A program made the translations under genes and the position numbers. A DNA stretch of 41,057 nucleotides from Arthrobacter globiformis NBRC 12137 (lineage in GTDB: Bacteria; Actinomycetota; Actinomycetes; Actinomycetales; Micrococcaceae): positions 1 to 41,057 of the forward strand of contig NZ_BAEG01000020.1 of the NCBI RefSeq assembly GCF_000238915.1, in the 5' to 3' direction. The notes under the pieces were generated by a model, which saw only the letters and a list, made by a program, of their open reading frames with translations, was not told the DNA's origin and made no database searches. Shown piece by piece: positions 33,409 through 41,057 of the stretch; the first letter of the stretch is position 1; every line of letters starts with the position of its first letter.

Positions 33409-34197
33409 CTAGGCCTGGACCGCTGCGGCAGCCGCGGCTGAGCCGGCGCCCGCGGCGTAGCGGTCGTAGCCTTCTTCTTCCAGGCGGTCGGCGAGTTCCG
33501 GGCCGCCCTCTTCCACAACCTGGCCGTTCACGAAGACGTGCACGAAGTCAGGCTTGATGTAGCGCAGGATGCGGGTGTAGTGCGTGATGAGCAGCGTGCC
33601 CATGTTGCCGGTGGCGTGCGCGCGGTTGACGCCTTCGGAAACGACCTTGAGCGCATCAACGTCCAGGCCGGAGTCGGTCTCGTCGAGGACGGCGAACTTC
33701 GGCTTGAAGAGTTCCAGCTGCAGGATTTCCACGCGCTTCTTCTCACCGCCGGAGAAGCCTTCGTTGACGTTGCGCTGGGCGAAGTCGGCGTCAATGCGCA
33801 GCTGCTGCATGGCTGCCTTGACGTCCTTGGTCCAGGTGCGCAGTGCCGGTGCTTCGCCGTCGATGGCGGTCTTGGCGGTCCGCAGGAAGTTGGTCATGGT
33901 GACGCCGGGAACCTCCACCGGGTACTGCATGGCCAGGAAGACGCCGGCGCGGGCGCGCTCGTCGACGCTCATGGCCAGTACGTCTTCGCCGTCCAGCGTG
34001 ATGGTACCGCCGGTGACGTTGTAGCGGGGGTGGCCGGCGATGGTGGACGCCAGGGTGGACTTGCCGGAGCCGTTGGGGCCCATGATGGCGTGGGTCTCGC
34101 CGGTGCGGATGGTCAGGCTGACGCCCTTCAGGATCTCCTTGGTGCCCTGCTCGGTGTCGATGCTGACGTGCAGGTCCTTGATCTCAAGAGTAGACAT
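33409..34197 (-). CDS. sufC: Fe-S cluster assembly ATPase SufC
   Basis: The 262-residue ABC-type ATPase has Walker A GPNGSGKST, the signature FSGGEKKR, Walker B FAVLDETDSGLD and the switch His in LLITHYTRIL. It works with SufB and SufD as the SufBC2D scaffold, where ATP use opens the complex for cluster building. An unusual Ala-rich tail ends the protein (about the last 15 residues). It lies 83 bases downstream of the Rieske gene, with a good AGGAG site. Confidence 0.96.
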   Translation of the reverse strand: MSTLEIKDLHVSIDTEQGTKEILKGVSLTIRTGETHAIMGPNGSGKSTLASTIAGHPRYNVTGGTITLDGEDVLAMSVDERARAGVFLAMQYPVEVPGVTMTNFLRTAKTAIDGEAPALRTWTKDVKAAMQQLRIDADFAQRNVNEGFSGGEKKRVEILQLELFKPKFAVLDETDSGLDVDALKVVSEGVNRAHATGNMGTLLITHYTRILRYIKPDFVHVFVNGQVVEEGGPELADRLEEEGYDRYAAGAGSAAAAAAVQA

Positions 34198-34280
34198 GTG
34201 TCTTGTTCTCCTCTGCGCCGCTATTTAGGCAGCGGTGCGGTTTTTGGTCTGGAAGTTGTTAAGTTCTGGTACAGGGCGGG

Positions 34281-34640
34281 CTAGCTGAAGTTCGGAGCTT
34301 CGGCGCCGTTCAGGACGTTCGTGAAGTCCACGTAGACCTCGTCTCCGACAATCTCCACCGCGAACACGGGAACGGGGTCGTAGGCCGGCAGCTGGAGCGG
34401 TTCGCCGCTGCGCAGGTCGAACTGTGAACCGTGTCCCCAGCATTCGATGGCGCAGCCTTCGACCTCACCCTCGGAGAGGGAGATGTCCGCGTGCGAGCAG
34501 GTGTCCCCAATGGCGTGGATCTCTCCCATGGAGTCCTTGACGATCGCGACGGGAAAGTCGTCGATCAGGATCCGCAGGGCCTGCTTGGGCTGGATCTCGT
34601 TGACATGGCAGACGAGTTCGCCCTTTGGCTGTTCAGTCAT
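34281..34640 (-). CDS. Rieske [2Fe-2S] ferredoxin in the suf operon
   Basis: The 119-residue Rieske protein has both ligand pairs: CSH in IGDTCSHADISLSEGEVEG and CWGH in ECWGHGSQFDLRSGEP. It resembles ferredoxin subunits of non-haem oxygenases, but no oxygenase is nearby. In Micrococcales such a gene is commonly inserted between sufD and sufC, so it probably serves electron transfer or cluster transfer in the Suf pathway. ATG 34640 with AGGA six bases upstream is preferred to an upstream frame start. It lies 25 bases after sufD. Confidence 0.9.
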   Translation of the reverse strand: MTEQPKGELVCHVNEIQPKQALRILIDDFPVAIVKDSMGEIHAIGDTCSHADISLSEGEVEGCAIECWGHGSQFDLRSGEPLQLPAYDPVPVFAVEIVGDEVYVDFTNVLNGAEAPNFS

Positions 34641-34665
34641 CCGTTGTCCTGTACTTTCGGGCTGC

Positions 34666-35907
34666 TTAGGAATTCGTGGCGGCGAGCTCGCGCTCAACAG
34701 CCTCGGTCAGGCGCTCTTCGAGTGCCGGAACCTTGATCTGCTGAATGATCTCGTTGAGGAAGCCGCGCACGACGAGCCGGCGGGCCACCTCTTCGGGAAT
34801 GCCGCGGGCCATCAGGTAGAACAGGTGCTCGTCGTCAAAGCGTCCTGTGGAGCTGGCGTGGCCGGCACCCTCGATGAGGCCCGTCTCGATTTCCAGGTTG
34901 GGCACGGAATCCGCGCGGCAGCCGTCGGTGAGCACCAGGTTCTGGTTCTTCTCGTACGAGTCGGTGCCCAGGGCCTGCTTCTGGATCAGGACGTCGCCCA
35001 CCCAGACGGTGTGCGCGTTCTTGCCCTGCAGGGCGCCCTTGTAGAGCACGTTGGACTTGCAGTTGGCCACGTTGTGGTCAACGAAGGACCGGTGCTCCAG
35101 GTGCTGGCCGGCGTCGGCGAAGTAGAGGCCCAGCAGCTCGGCCTCGGCGCCCTCACCGGAGAAGCGTACGTTGGAGTTCAGGCGCACCACGGAACCCCCC
35201 AGGGAAACGGCGATGTGCTTGTAGACGGCGTCCTTGCCCACCTGGGCGTCGTGCTGCCCCAGGTGCCGGGCGTCGTCTTCCCAGAGCTGCACGGAGATCA
35301 CGGTGAGGTGCGCGCCCTCGCCGACGATCACTTCCAGGTTTCCGTTGTGGTCCGCCGCGCCCGTGTGCTCGACGATGACGACGCTGCGGGAGTTGGCGCC
35401 GGCTTCCAGCACGAAGTGTGCGTTGGAGCGGCGGCCTGCGCCCGCGCCGTCGACCAGGATGCGGACCGGCTCAGCCGGTTCGGCGTCGGCCGGGATGACC
35501 ACGTGCAGTGCCTCATCCGTGTTGGCGGAGGCGACGACGGCGGCCCGGTCGGCCGGGGTCAGGACGGAACCGCGCGGGGCGGCTCCCTGTGCCAGGCTGC
35601 CGCGGAGGTAGCCTTCGGGGGCTTCGACGGTGAACACTGCCGCTTCGCCGTCCGTCGCTGCGTCGGAGAACAGGTTGGCCAGTCCGCGGACCGGGGTGAA
35701 GCGCCATTCCTCTTCGCGGCCGGTGGGCAGTGCGAAGTCGGCGACGTCGAAGCTCGTGAGCCGTTCGGCGCGCGAGGACATGACGGTGACGCCGTGGTTG
35801 TGGCTGTGGTCCACCTTAGCGGGGACCAGCGCCTCGCCTTCCTCCGTGAAACCGGCGATGGAAGGGGCCCCGATGCGGGCCTTTTCAGTAGTAATTTCGG
35901 CAGTCAT
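34666..35907 (-). CDS. sufD: Fe-S cluster assembly protein SufD
   Basis: The 413-residue protein shows the parallel beta-helix core of SufB/SufD, with SDAATDGEAAVFTVEAPEG in the N-terminal part, VVIVEHTGAADHNGNLEVIV in the middle, and the C-terminal helical domain with GRFDDEHLFYLMARGIPEEV. It pairs with SufB at the site of cluster assembly. Its ATG shares one base with the sufB stop (TAATG), so translation is coupled. Confidence 0.95.
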   Translation of the reverse strand: MTAEITTEKARIGAPSIAGFTEEGEALVPAKVDHSHNHGVTVMSSRAERLTSFDVADFALPTGREEEWRFTPVRGLANLFSDAATDGEAAVFTVEAPEGYLRGSLAQGAAPRGSVLTPADRAAVVASANTDEALHVVIPADAEPAEPVRILVDGAGAGRRSNAHFVLEAGANSRSVVIVEHTGAADHNGNLEVIVGEGAHLTVISVQLWEDDARHLGQHDAQVGKDAVYKHIAVSLGGSVVRLNSNVRFSGEGAEAELLGLYFADAGQHLEHRSFVDHNVANCKSNVLYKGALQGKNAHTVWVGDVLIQKQALGTDSYEKNQNLVLTDGCRADSVPNLEIETGLIEGAGHASSTGRFDDEHLFYLMARGIPEEVARRLVVRGFLNEIIQQIKVPALEERLTEAVERELAATNS

Positions 35908-37370
35908 TAACCGACGGATCCTTCCATCTGGAGTTCAATGAGGCGGTTCAGCTCGAGGGCGTATTCCATCGGCAGTTCGCGGGCGATCGGCTCGATGAAG
36001 CCGCGCACGATCATGGCCATGGCTTCGTCTTCACGCATGCCGCGGGACATGAGGTAGAAGAGCTGTTCCTCGGAAACGCGCGAGACGGTGGCCTCGTGGC
36101 CCAACTGCACGTCATCCTCGCGGATGTCGATGTACGGGTAGGTGTCCGAGCGGCTGATGGTGTCCACCAGCAGTGCGTCGCAGCGCACCGTGTTCGCCGA
36201 GTGCTTGGCACCCTCGCGGACCTGGACGAGGCCGCGGTAGGCCGCGCGTCCGCCGCCGCGGGCAACGGACTTGGAGATGATGGAGCTCTTCGTGTTCGGT
36301 GCGATGTGCACCATCTTGGAGCCGGTGTCCTGGTGCTGGCCCTCGCCGGCGAACGCGATCGAAAGGGTCTCGCCCTTGGCGTGCTCACCCGTGAGGTACA
36401 CGGCCGGGTACTTCATGGTGACCTTGGAGCCGATGTTGCCATCGATCCACTCCATGGTGCCGCCCTCTTCGCAGATGGCGCGCTTGGTCACGAGGTTGTA
36501 CACGTTGTTGGACCAGTTCTGGATGGTGGTGTAGCGGACGCGGGCGCCCTTCTTGACCACGATCTCGACGACAGCCGAGTGCAGCGAGTCCGAGGTGTAG
36601 ATCGGCGCGGTGCAGCCTTCGATGTAGTGGACGTAGGAGTCCTCGTCGGCGATGATCAGCGTGCGCTCGAACTGGCCCATGTTTTCCGTGTTGATGCGGA
36701 AGTAAGCCTGCAGCGGGATGTCAACGTGCACGCCCTTGGGCACGTACACGAAGGAACCGCCGGACCATACGGCCGTGTTCAGCGAGGCGAACTTGTTGTC
36801 GCCCACCGGAATGATGGTGCCGAAGTATTCCTGGAAGATCTCCGGGTGCTCGCGCAGCGCGGTGTCCGTGTCCAGGAAGATGACGCCCTGGGCCTCAAGG
36901 TCCTCGCGGATCTGGTGATAGACCACCTCGGACTCGTACTGGGCTGCCACGCCGGAGACCAGGCGGCTGCGCTCGGCTTCCGGGATGCCGAGCTTCTCGT
37001 ACGTGTTCCGGATGTCCTCGGGAAGGTCTTCCCAAGTGGCTGCCTGCTTCTCCGTGGAGCGCACGAAGTACTTGATGTTGTCGAAGTCGATGCCGGAGAG
37101 GTCTGCACCCCAGGTGGGCATGGGCTTGCGGTCGAAGTACTTCAGACCCTTCAGGCGCAGGTCCAGCATCCATTCCGGCTCGCTCTTCTTGGCCGAGATG
37201 TCGCGGACGACGTCCTCGTTGAGGCCACGGCGTGCGTTGGCACCGACGTCGTTCTTGTCGGCCCAGCCGTACTCGTAGGTGCCGATTCCGTGGAGCTCGG
37301 GATTCTTTTCCAGAATCTCCGAAATCACAGCAGTCTCGGCAACCGTCTTCTCTGATAGTTGGTCCGTCAT
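35907..37370 (-). CDS. sufB: Fe-S cluster assembly scaffold SufB
   Basis: The 487-residue protein has the typical segments [35 protein letters not shown] (with the conserved Cys that accepts sulphur), and the C-terminal [20 protein letters not shown]. No intein interrupts it, unlike in M. tuberculosis. ATG 37370 overlaps the sufR stop by one base (TGATG), and AAAGG precedes it. Confidence 0.97.
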   Translation of the reverse strand: MTDQLSEKTVAETAVISEILEKNPELHGIGTYEYGWADKNDVGANARRGLNEDVVRDISAKKSEPEWMLDLRLKGLKYFDRKPMPTWGADLSGIDFDNIKYFVRSTEKQAATWEDLPEDIRNTYEKLGIPEAERSRLVSGVAAQYESEVVYHQIREDLEAQGVIFLDTDTALREHPEIFQEYFGTIIPVGDNKFASLNTAVWSGGSFVYVPKGVHVDIPLQAYFRINTENMGQFERTLIIADEDSYVHYIEGCTAPIYTSDSLHSAVVEIVVKKGARVRYTTIQNWSNNVYNLVTKRAICEEGGTMEWIDGNIGSKVTMKYPAVYLTGEHAKGETLSIAFAGEGQHQDTGSKMVHIAPNTKSSIISKSVARGGGRAAYRGLVQVREGAKHSANTVRCDALLVDTISRSDTYPYIDIREDDVQLGHEATVSRVSEEQLFYLMSRGMREDEAMAMIVRGFIEPIARELPMEYALELNRLIELQMEGSVG

Positions 37371-38215
37371 CACGGCCTTTCTTGCAGATGGTTGGATACT
37401 TCATTCAGGTTGTCCGGTTGGCTGCCGGCGGCCTCCGCCACCGATATGGCCGGACGGCCTGTAGGTATGTGGGTAGTGCAGACGTGTCCGCCGCGTGCGA
37501 GCGTGGAAAGCCTGCGGACATCGACACCGACGAGGCGCGAAAACATTTCCGTTTCCGCGTCGCAGAAGACGGGAAACTGGGTGGCCAGCTGCTGGATGGG
37601 GCAGTGGCCCTGGCACAGCTGGACGCTGGACAGCGCCGCGGGCAGGGGGGCCTTGGCTTCGATCGAGGCAGTGGAGGCGACGAAGCCGTCCCGGGACAGG
37701 GCGGCGGACAGGGCCTGTGCGCGGGCGGTGATGTCCGTTCCGGCCGCTTCCACCTCGGGGGCGTAGCGGCGTTCCATCTCCGCGAAACGCTCGACGGCGA
37801 ACTGGCGGACGGCCTCATCCCCCGCCACCGCGCCGAGCTGCTTGAGCGCCAGGCTGGCAATGTTCAGATAGTCGTCACCCAGCGAGGACTGCCCCTGGGA
37901 GCTGAGGACGTAACGGCGGGCGGGTCGGCCGGCACCGGCTCCTGCGCGGGCAACGCGCTTGACCTCGATGACGCCCGCGCGGGACAGGTGGTCCAGGTGG
38001 CGGCGGACGGCGGCGGGGGTGAACCCGAGCAGGTCACCCAGTTCTGCGGCGCTGACCGGCCCGTGCTCCAGGACGGCGCTGAGAACGCGGTCGCGCGTGC
38101 GCTCGTCAGTGTCGGCGGCGGCCGGCACTGATGCCAGGGCAGCACGTTGGCCACCGCGCAGCGCACCTGTTGGCGCGCCCTGCCCGGCCATAGGCGCGGA
38201 CGTGGTGTTGGTCAT
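37370..38215 (-). CDS. sufR: Fe-S-sensing repressor SufR
   Basis: The 281-residue regulator has a DeoR/ArsR-like winged helix ([20 protein letters not shown] and the Arg-rich wing [12 protein letters not shown]) at about 50-105. A C-terminal sensor carries candidate cluster ligands in [19 protein letters not shown]. SufR binds an Fe-S cluster and represses suf when clusters are sufficient. It is the first gene of the operon, as in M. tuberculosis, and overlaps sufB. ATG 38215 or GTG 38224 are both possible starts; neither has a clear Shine-Dalgarno. Confidence 0.92.
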   Translation of the reverse strand: MTNTTSAPMAGQGAPTGALRGGQRAALASVPAAADTDERTRDRVLSAVLEHGPVSAAELGDLLGFTPAAVRRHLDHLSRAGVIEVKRVARAGAGAGRPARRYVLSSQGQSSLGDDYLNIASLALKQLGAVAGDEAVRQFAVERFAEMERRYAPEVEAAGTDITARAQALSAALSRDGFVASTASIEAKAPLPAALSSVQLCQGHCPIQQLATQFPVFCDAETEMFSRLVGVDVRRLSTLARGGHVCTTHIPTGRPAISVAEAAGSQPDNLNEVSNHLQERP

Positions 38216-38225
38216 GGAATACACA

Positions 38226-38238
38226 ACACAATCATGTC
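38226..38238. promoter_or_regulatory. Candidate SufR operator
   Basis: ACACAATCATGTC is an imperfect inverted repeat (ACAC-N5-TGTC) just upstream of the sufR start, in an AT-rich patch. It resembles the ACACT-N5-TGTGA type site reported for mycobacterial SufR but is not identical. Confidence 0.3.
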
Positions 38239-38331
38239 GTAATTTATTGCTGCCTTCCAGTAAGGCAAGGCTGACCTGAGGCCACCGGCAGGCCCGGCCC
38301 AGCGGCTCACCGGCGACAGTACTACTTCACG

Positions 38332-38337
38332 TAGAAT
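38332..38337 (+). promoter_or_regulatory. -10 element of a leaderless transcript
   Basis: TAGAAT lies six bases before the GTG start at 38344, so the RNA should begin at the start codon itself. No Shine-Dalgarno is present and no obvious -35 is seen. Confidence 0.55.
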
Positions 38338-38343
38338 GCTGGG

Positions 38344-39312
38344 GTGCGATCCCCCAAATCCCCCGTATTGACCATCGACGGGCTCATCAAGGACGTCGGT
38401 CCGCTCCCCACCCTCGATGGCAAGATGCTCAGGGTGGTGAGCGACGTCTCACTCATTGCCGGCCGCGGCGAGGTCACGGCACTGCTCGGAGCCAACGGTG
38501 CCGGCAAGACTACCACCATCGAATGCGCCCAGGGGCTCCAGAAGCGCACGGGCGGAACTATTACGTTGCTCGGCGCCGATCCCGGCACCGCCGGTGCGGA
38601 TCTGCGCGCCCGCGTCGGCGTCATGCTCCAGGACGGCGGCCTCCCGCCGTCGGCCCGTCCCATTCCCCTGCTCCGCCACATTGCCGGTATGTACCGCAAT
38701 CCCAGGCCTCTGGATGAGCTGGTGCAGCGGCTGGGCATCGACTCCTTTAGCCGGACCAATGTCCGCCGGCTGTCCGGCGGACAGAAGCAGCGGCTGGCCC
38801 TCGCCGCCGCCCTGATCGGCAACCCCGAGGTCCTGTTCCTGGACGAACCGAGTGCCGGGCTGGACCCGCAATCCCGTCAGCTGGTCTTCGAACTGATCGC
38901 CGAACTCCGGGATGGCGGGATGGGGATCATCCTCACAACCCATCTCATGGATGATGCCCAGCGCCTGGCCGATTACGTTTACATCATCGACGGCGGCAGG
39001 AATGTTGCGGAGGGCACCGTGGCCCAGTTGCTCCAGCACAACATGCCGGAGACGCCCCACCGGGACCACGTCCGGACGCTGCACTTCGAGGCACTGCCGG
39101 GGCTGGACTTCACCGGCGTTCTGCCTGCCGAGATCGAGATCCGCGAGACCCGCTCCGGCAGCTACACGGCCACCGGCGCGCTGACCCCCGAGGATCTTGC
39201 AGCGCTGACGGCGTGGTGGGCGCACCACAGCATCATGCCGGGCTCGCTGAGCATGGAGGCCCGGAGTCTCGAAGATGTATTCCTTGACATTTCCGGAAGG
39301 GAAATCCGATGA
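38344..39312 (+). CDS. ABC transporter ATP-binding protein
   Basis: The 322-residue ATPase has Walker A GANGAGKTT, the Q-loop MLQDGG, signature RLSGGQKQR, Walker B VLFLDEPSAGLD and the switch His in ILTTHLMDD. A C-terminal extension of about 80 residues follows, as in DrrA/CcmA-like exporters. GTG 38344 is the start, directly after the -10 element. It overlaps the permease gene by four bases. The transporter/ctaA neighbourhood is conserved next to suf in actinobacteria such as M. tuberculosis (Rv1456c-Rv1458c), which suggests a link to haem A or cytochrome oxidase assembly; the cargo is unknown. Confidence 0.92.
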   Translation: MRSPKSPVLTIDGLIKDVGPLPTLDGKMLRVVSDVSLIAGRGEVTALLGANGAGKTTTIECAQGLQKRTGGTITLLGADPGTAGADLRARVGVMLQDGGLPPSARPIPLLRHIAGMYRNPRPLDELVQRLGIDSFSRTNVRRLSGGQKQRLALAAALIGNPEVLFLDEPSAGLDPQSRQLVFELIAELRDGGMGIILTTHLMDDAQRLADYVYIIDGGRNVAEGTVAQLLQHNMPETPHRDHVRTLHFEALPGLDFTGVLPAEIEIRETRSGSYTATGALTPEDLAALTAWWAHHSIMPGSLSMEARSLEDVFLDISGREIR

Positions 39313-40067
39313 CGACAGCCACGGGCGCCGCACCTGCTCCCCTGCTCCGCCGGATACTGCTGCAGGGCAAATACGAGGCCGCCACTATGCTCCGGAACGG
39401 CGAACAGCTGATCCTGGCCGTGGTCCTGCCGCTCCTTGCCCTGATCGGACTCACGGTCACCCCGCTGCTCGACGGCATCGGGGACAGCCGGATCAATGTC
39501 GCCGTCCCCGGCATCCTTGCGCTCTGCGCGATGTCCACGGCGTTCACCGGTCAGGGCATCGCCACCGGCTTCGACCGCCGGTACGGCGTGCTGCGGTTCC
39601 TGTCCACCACGCCGCTGGGACGGGCCGGCCTCATAGCCGGGAAGATCCTGGCGGTCCTGGCCGTTCTGGTGATTCAGGTGGTCATTGTCGCCGCCGTCGC
39701 TTTCCCCCTCGGCTGGCAGCCGAATCCGCTGGGCTTGCTGCCCGGCCTGTGCCTGCTTGTCCTCGGAGCTGCCGCATTTACCGCCCTGGGCCTGCTGGTG
39801 GCCGGCACTGTCCGGCCCGAGGCCACGCTGGCCATCACGAATCTGCTCTGGATCCTCCTCGGCGCCGTGGGCGGCATTGTGGTCCCCATGCAGCGGCTGC
39901 CGGAACTAGCCCAGAACACCGTCCACCTGCTGCCCTCCGGGGCCCTCGGCGAGGGCCTGCGCGACGCGTTCCTGCAGGGCGTCGTGAACGGCAACGCTGT
40001 CCTTGTCCTGCTGATGTGGACGGTTCTCGCCGGCGCAGCAGCCATCCGCTGGTTCAAATGGAATTGA
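39309..40067 (+). CDS. ABC-2 type permease
   Basis: The 252-residue protein has six predicted membrane helices. QLILAVVLPLLALIGLTV is the first and the ABC-2 core region follows (FDRRYGVLRFLSTTPLGRAG, with the typical R-x-G-x-L-RFLS-x-TP-L loop). It pairs with the ATPase whose gene overlaps it (ATGA), forming a probable exporter. Confidence 0.92.
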   Translation: MTTATGAAPAPLLRRILLQGKYEAATMLRNGEQLILAVVLPLLALIGLTVTPLLDGIGDSRINVAVPGILALCAMSTAFTGQGIATGFDRRYGVLRFLSTTPLGRAGLIAGKILAVLAVLVIQVVIVAAVAFPLGWQPNPLGLLPGLCLLVLGAAAFTALGLLVAGTVRPEATLAITNLLWILLGAVGGIVVPMQRLPELAQNTVHLLPSGALGEGLRDAFLQGVVNGNAVLVLLMWTVLAGAAAIRWFKWN

Positions 40068-40073
40068 GAATAA

Positions 40074-41018
40074 GTGAGCACGGCTTCGCGCCTCCCCCAG
40101 TTCGTCGGCCGCCTGGCATCCAAGCTGCCCGTCACCGTCGATTCAACCGTCCGCCGCCTGGCCGTGCTGTCCCTGATCGGACAGACGGTCCTGGTGGTCA
40201 CCGGCGGCGCCGTCCGGCTGACCGCCTCGGGCCTGGGCTGCCCCACCTGGCCCAGGTGCACGAACAATTCCCTGGTGAACACCCCCGAGATGGGCATCCA
40301 CGGCTTCATCGAGTTTGGCAACCGCCTCCTGACGTTCGCCCTGGCGGCCGTCGCAGCGCTCATGCTGGTCTACCTCTGGAACCTGCGCAAGGAGCGCAAG
40401 GACCTGTTCCTGCTGGCCCTGGGCCTGCTGGCGAGTATTCCGGCGCAGGCCATCATTGGCGGCATCACCGTCCTCACCCAGCTGAACCCGTGGGTGGTTG
40501 GCCTGCACTTCCTGGTGTCCATGGCCCTGGTGGTTTTCGCCACGCTGCTGGTCAACCGGGCCTACGGCAGGACCGGCGGGTTCCGGACCCGTCCGCTCAC
40601 CTCACTGCCGGGTGTTGTGCGGCCGGTAATGACCGCCGTCGCGCTCTTCTCCGCGATCGCCGTCATGCTGGGCGTCGTGGTGACCGGGGCCGGACCGCAC
40701 GCGGGTGACGCCAATGCGCCCCGCAACAACCTGGACTGGGACCTGTTCTCGCACATCCATGCCGTGCCCGCCTATCTGGTCACCGCCGGGACGCTGCTCG
40801 CCGTGTACTTTGTGTTCCGTCGAGGCATCTCCGGTATCTTCCGGACGGCCGTGCTGATGCTCCTCGGCGTCACTGTGCTCCAGGCAGTCATCGGCTTCAC
40901 GCAGTACTACAACGGCATTCCGGCGCTCCTCGTGGGCGCACACATGCTGGGTGCGGCCCTGCTGATGGCCGCGGCAACCAACGCCGCCGACATCGCCCGC
41001 TCCAGCCCCGTCGAGTAG
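40074..41018 (+). CDS. ctaA: Haem A synthase, COX15/CtaA family
   Basis: CtaA oxidises haem O to haem A for aa3-type cytochrome oxidase, in the membrane. The 314-residue product has eight predicted helices. An extracytoplasmic Cys pair is in GLGCPTWPRC, as in other Gram-positive CtaA. Haem-ligand His are found in GIHGFIEFGNR, GLHFLVSMAL, FSHIHAVPAY and GAHMLGAALL. GTG 40074 is preceded by a weak GAGAATAA. It lies seven bases after the permease gene, so the three genes form one operon. The remaining 39 bases of the window hold nothing recognisable. Confidence 0.95.
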   Translation: MSTASRLPQFVGRLASKLPVTVDSTVRRLAVLSLIGQTVLVVTGGAVRLTASGLGCPTWPRCTNNSLVNTPEMGIHGFIEFGNRLLTFALAAVAALMLVYLWNLRKERKDLFLLALGLLASIPAQAIIGGITVLTQLNPWVVGLHFLVSMALVVFATLLVNRAYGRTGGFRTRPLTSLPGVVRPVMTAVALFSAIAVMLGVVVTGAGPHAGDANAPRNNLDWDLFSHIHAVPAYLVTAGTLLAVYFVFRRGISGIFRTAVLMLLGVTVLQAVIGFTQYYNGIPALLVGAHMLGAALLMAAATNAADIARSSPVE

Positions 41019-41057
41019 CCGCTTCGTTCCCGACGCTTCCTCAGGTCTTGTCGCTTG

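Overview
The window looks like the chromosome of a high-GC actinobacterium of the Micrococcaceae (Arthrobacter, Pseudarthrobacter or Paenarthrobacter type). The evidence is strong G/C bias at third codon positions, GTG and TTG starts, a sufR-sufB-sufD-Rieske-sufC-sufT operon beside an ABC transporter and a ctaA gene with an actinobacterial Cys pair, and a DinB2-like polymerase IV. The species cannot be fixed from sequence reading alone.

Region A (1-8.3 kb) is accessory DNA and much of it is broken. Between intact genes (a GyrA-tower-like mini-protein, an FAD monooxygenase, a DNA/RNA endonuclease) lie at least seven disabled genes. These are a methyltransferase split by a 14-bp tandem duplication, a frameshifted small 'WW-WLIE' protein, a frameshifted receiver-only response regulator, a DUF2382 gene with two frameshifts, a 160-codon frame with one internal TGA, a HicB-like remnant, a 103-codon acidic Gly-rich frame with one internal TAA, and a membrane-anchored protein with several lesions. 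Nonsense codons, a duplication and indels occur together, which argues for real decay, although consensus error must be excluded for the 1-bp indels.

Region B (8.3-18.4 kb) is a mosaic of mostly intact single genes: an aldo/keto reductase divergent from an MmyB-type regulator, psuG, a C39-like peptidase lipoprotein, a VOC protein, a YCII protein, a Gfo/Idh/MocA dehydrogenase, DNA polymerase IV, and a PEP-synthase/rifampicin-phosphotransferase-like gene broken by one apparent base loss. Region C (18.4-20.5 kb) is a second decayed patch. It holds a second member of the WW-WLIE family, a frameshifted lipoprotein, two truncated genes meeting tail to tail, and the C-terminal remnant of a prolyl aminopeptidase.

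Region D (20.6-29.4 kb) is the metabolic centre: a secreted alpha/beta hydrolase, a MarR regulator, and an operon of SDR, amidohydrolase, acyl-CoA dehydrogenase, MaoC hydratase, MHS transporter and CoA ligase. The gene content matches the CoA-dependent phenylpropanoid pathway described as cou in Rhodococcus jostii RHA1 and phd in Corynebacterium glutamicum. In the reading proposed here, the hydrolase frees an acid outside the cell, the transporter imports it, the ligase activates it, the dehydrogenase desaturates the dihydro form, MaoC and SDR make the 3-keto-acyl-CoA, and the amidohydrolase cleaves it. AT-rich inverted repeats on both sides of marR are candidate operators. A thiolase/ligase pair resembling Bacillus YhfS/YhfT follows on the opposite strand, and the thiolase lacks the usual second catalytic Cys.

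Region E (32-41 kb) is conserved core: a YpfJ-type zinc peptidase, a bidirectional terminator, the suf operon (without sufS or sufU), and the divergent ABC transporter-ctaA operon, whose first gene appears to be leaderless.
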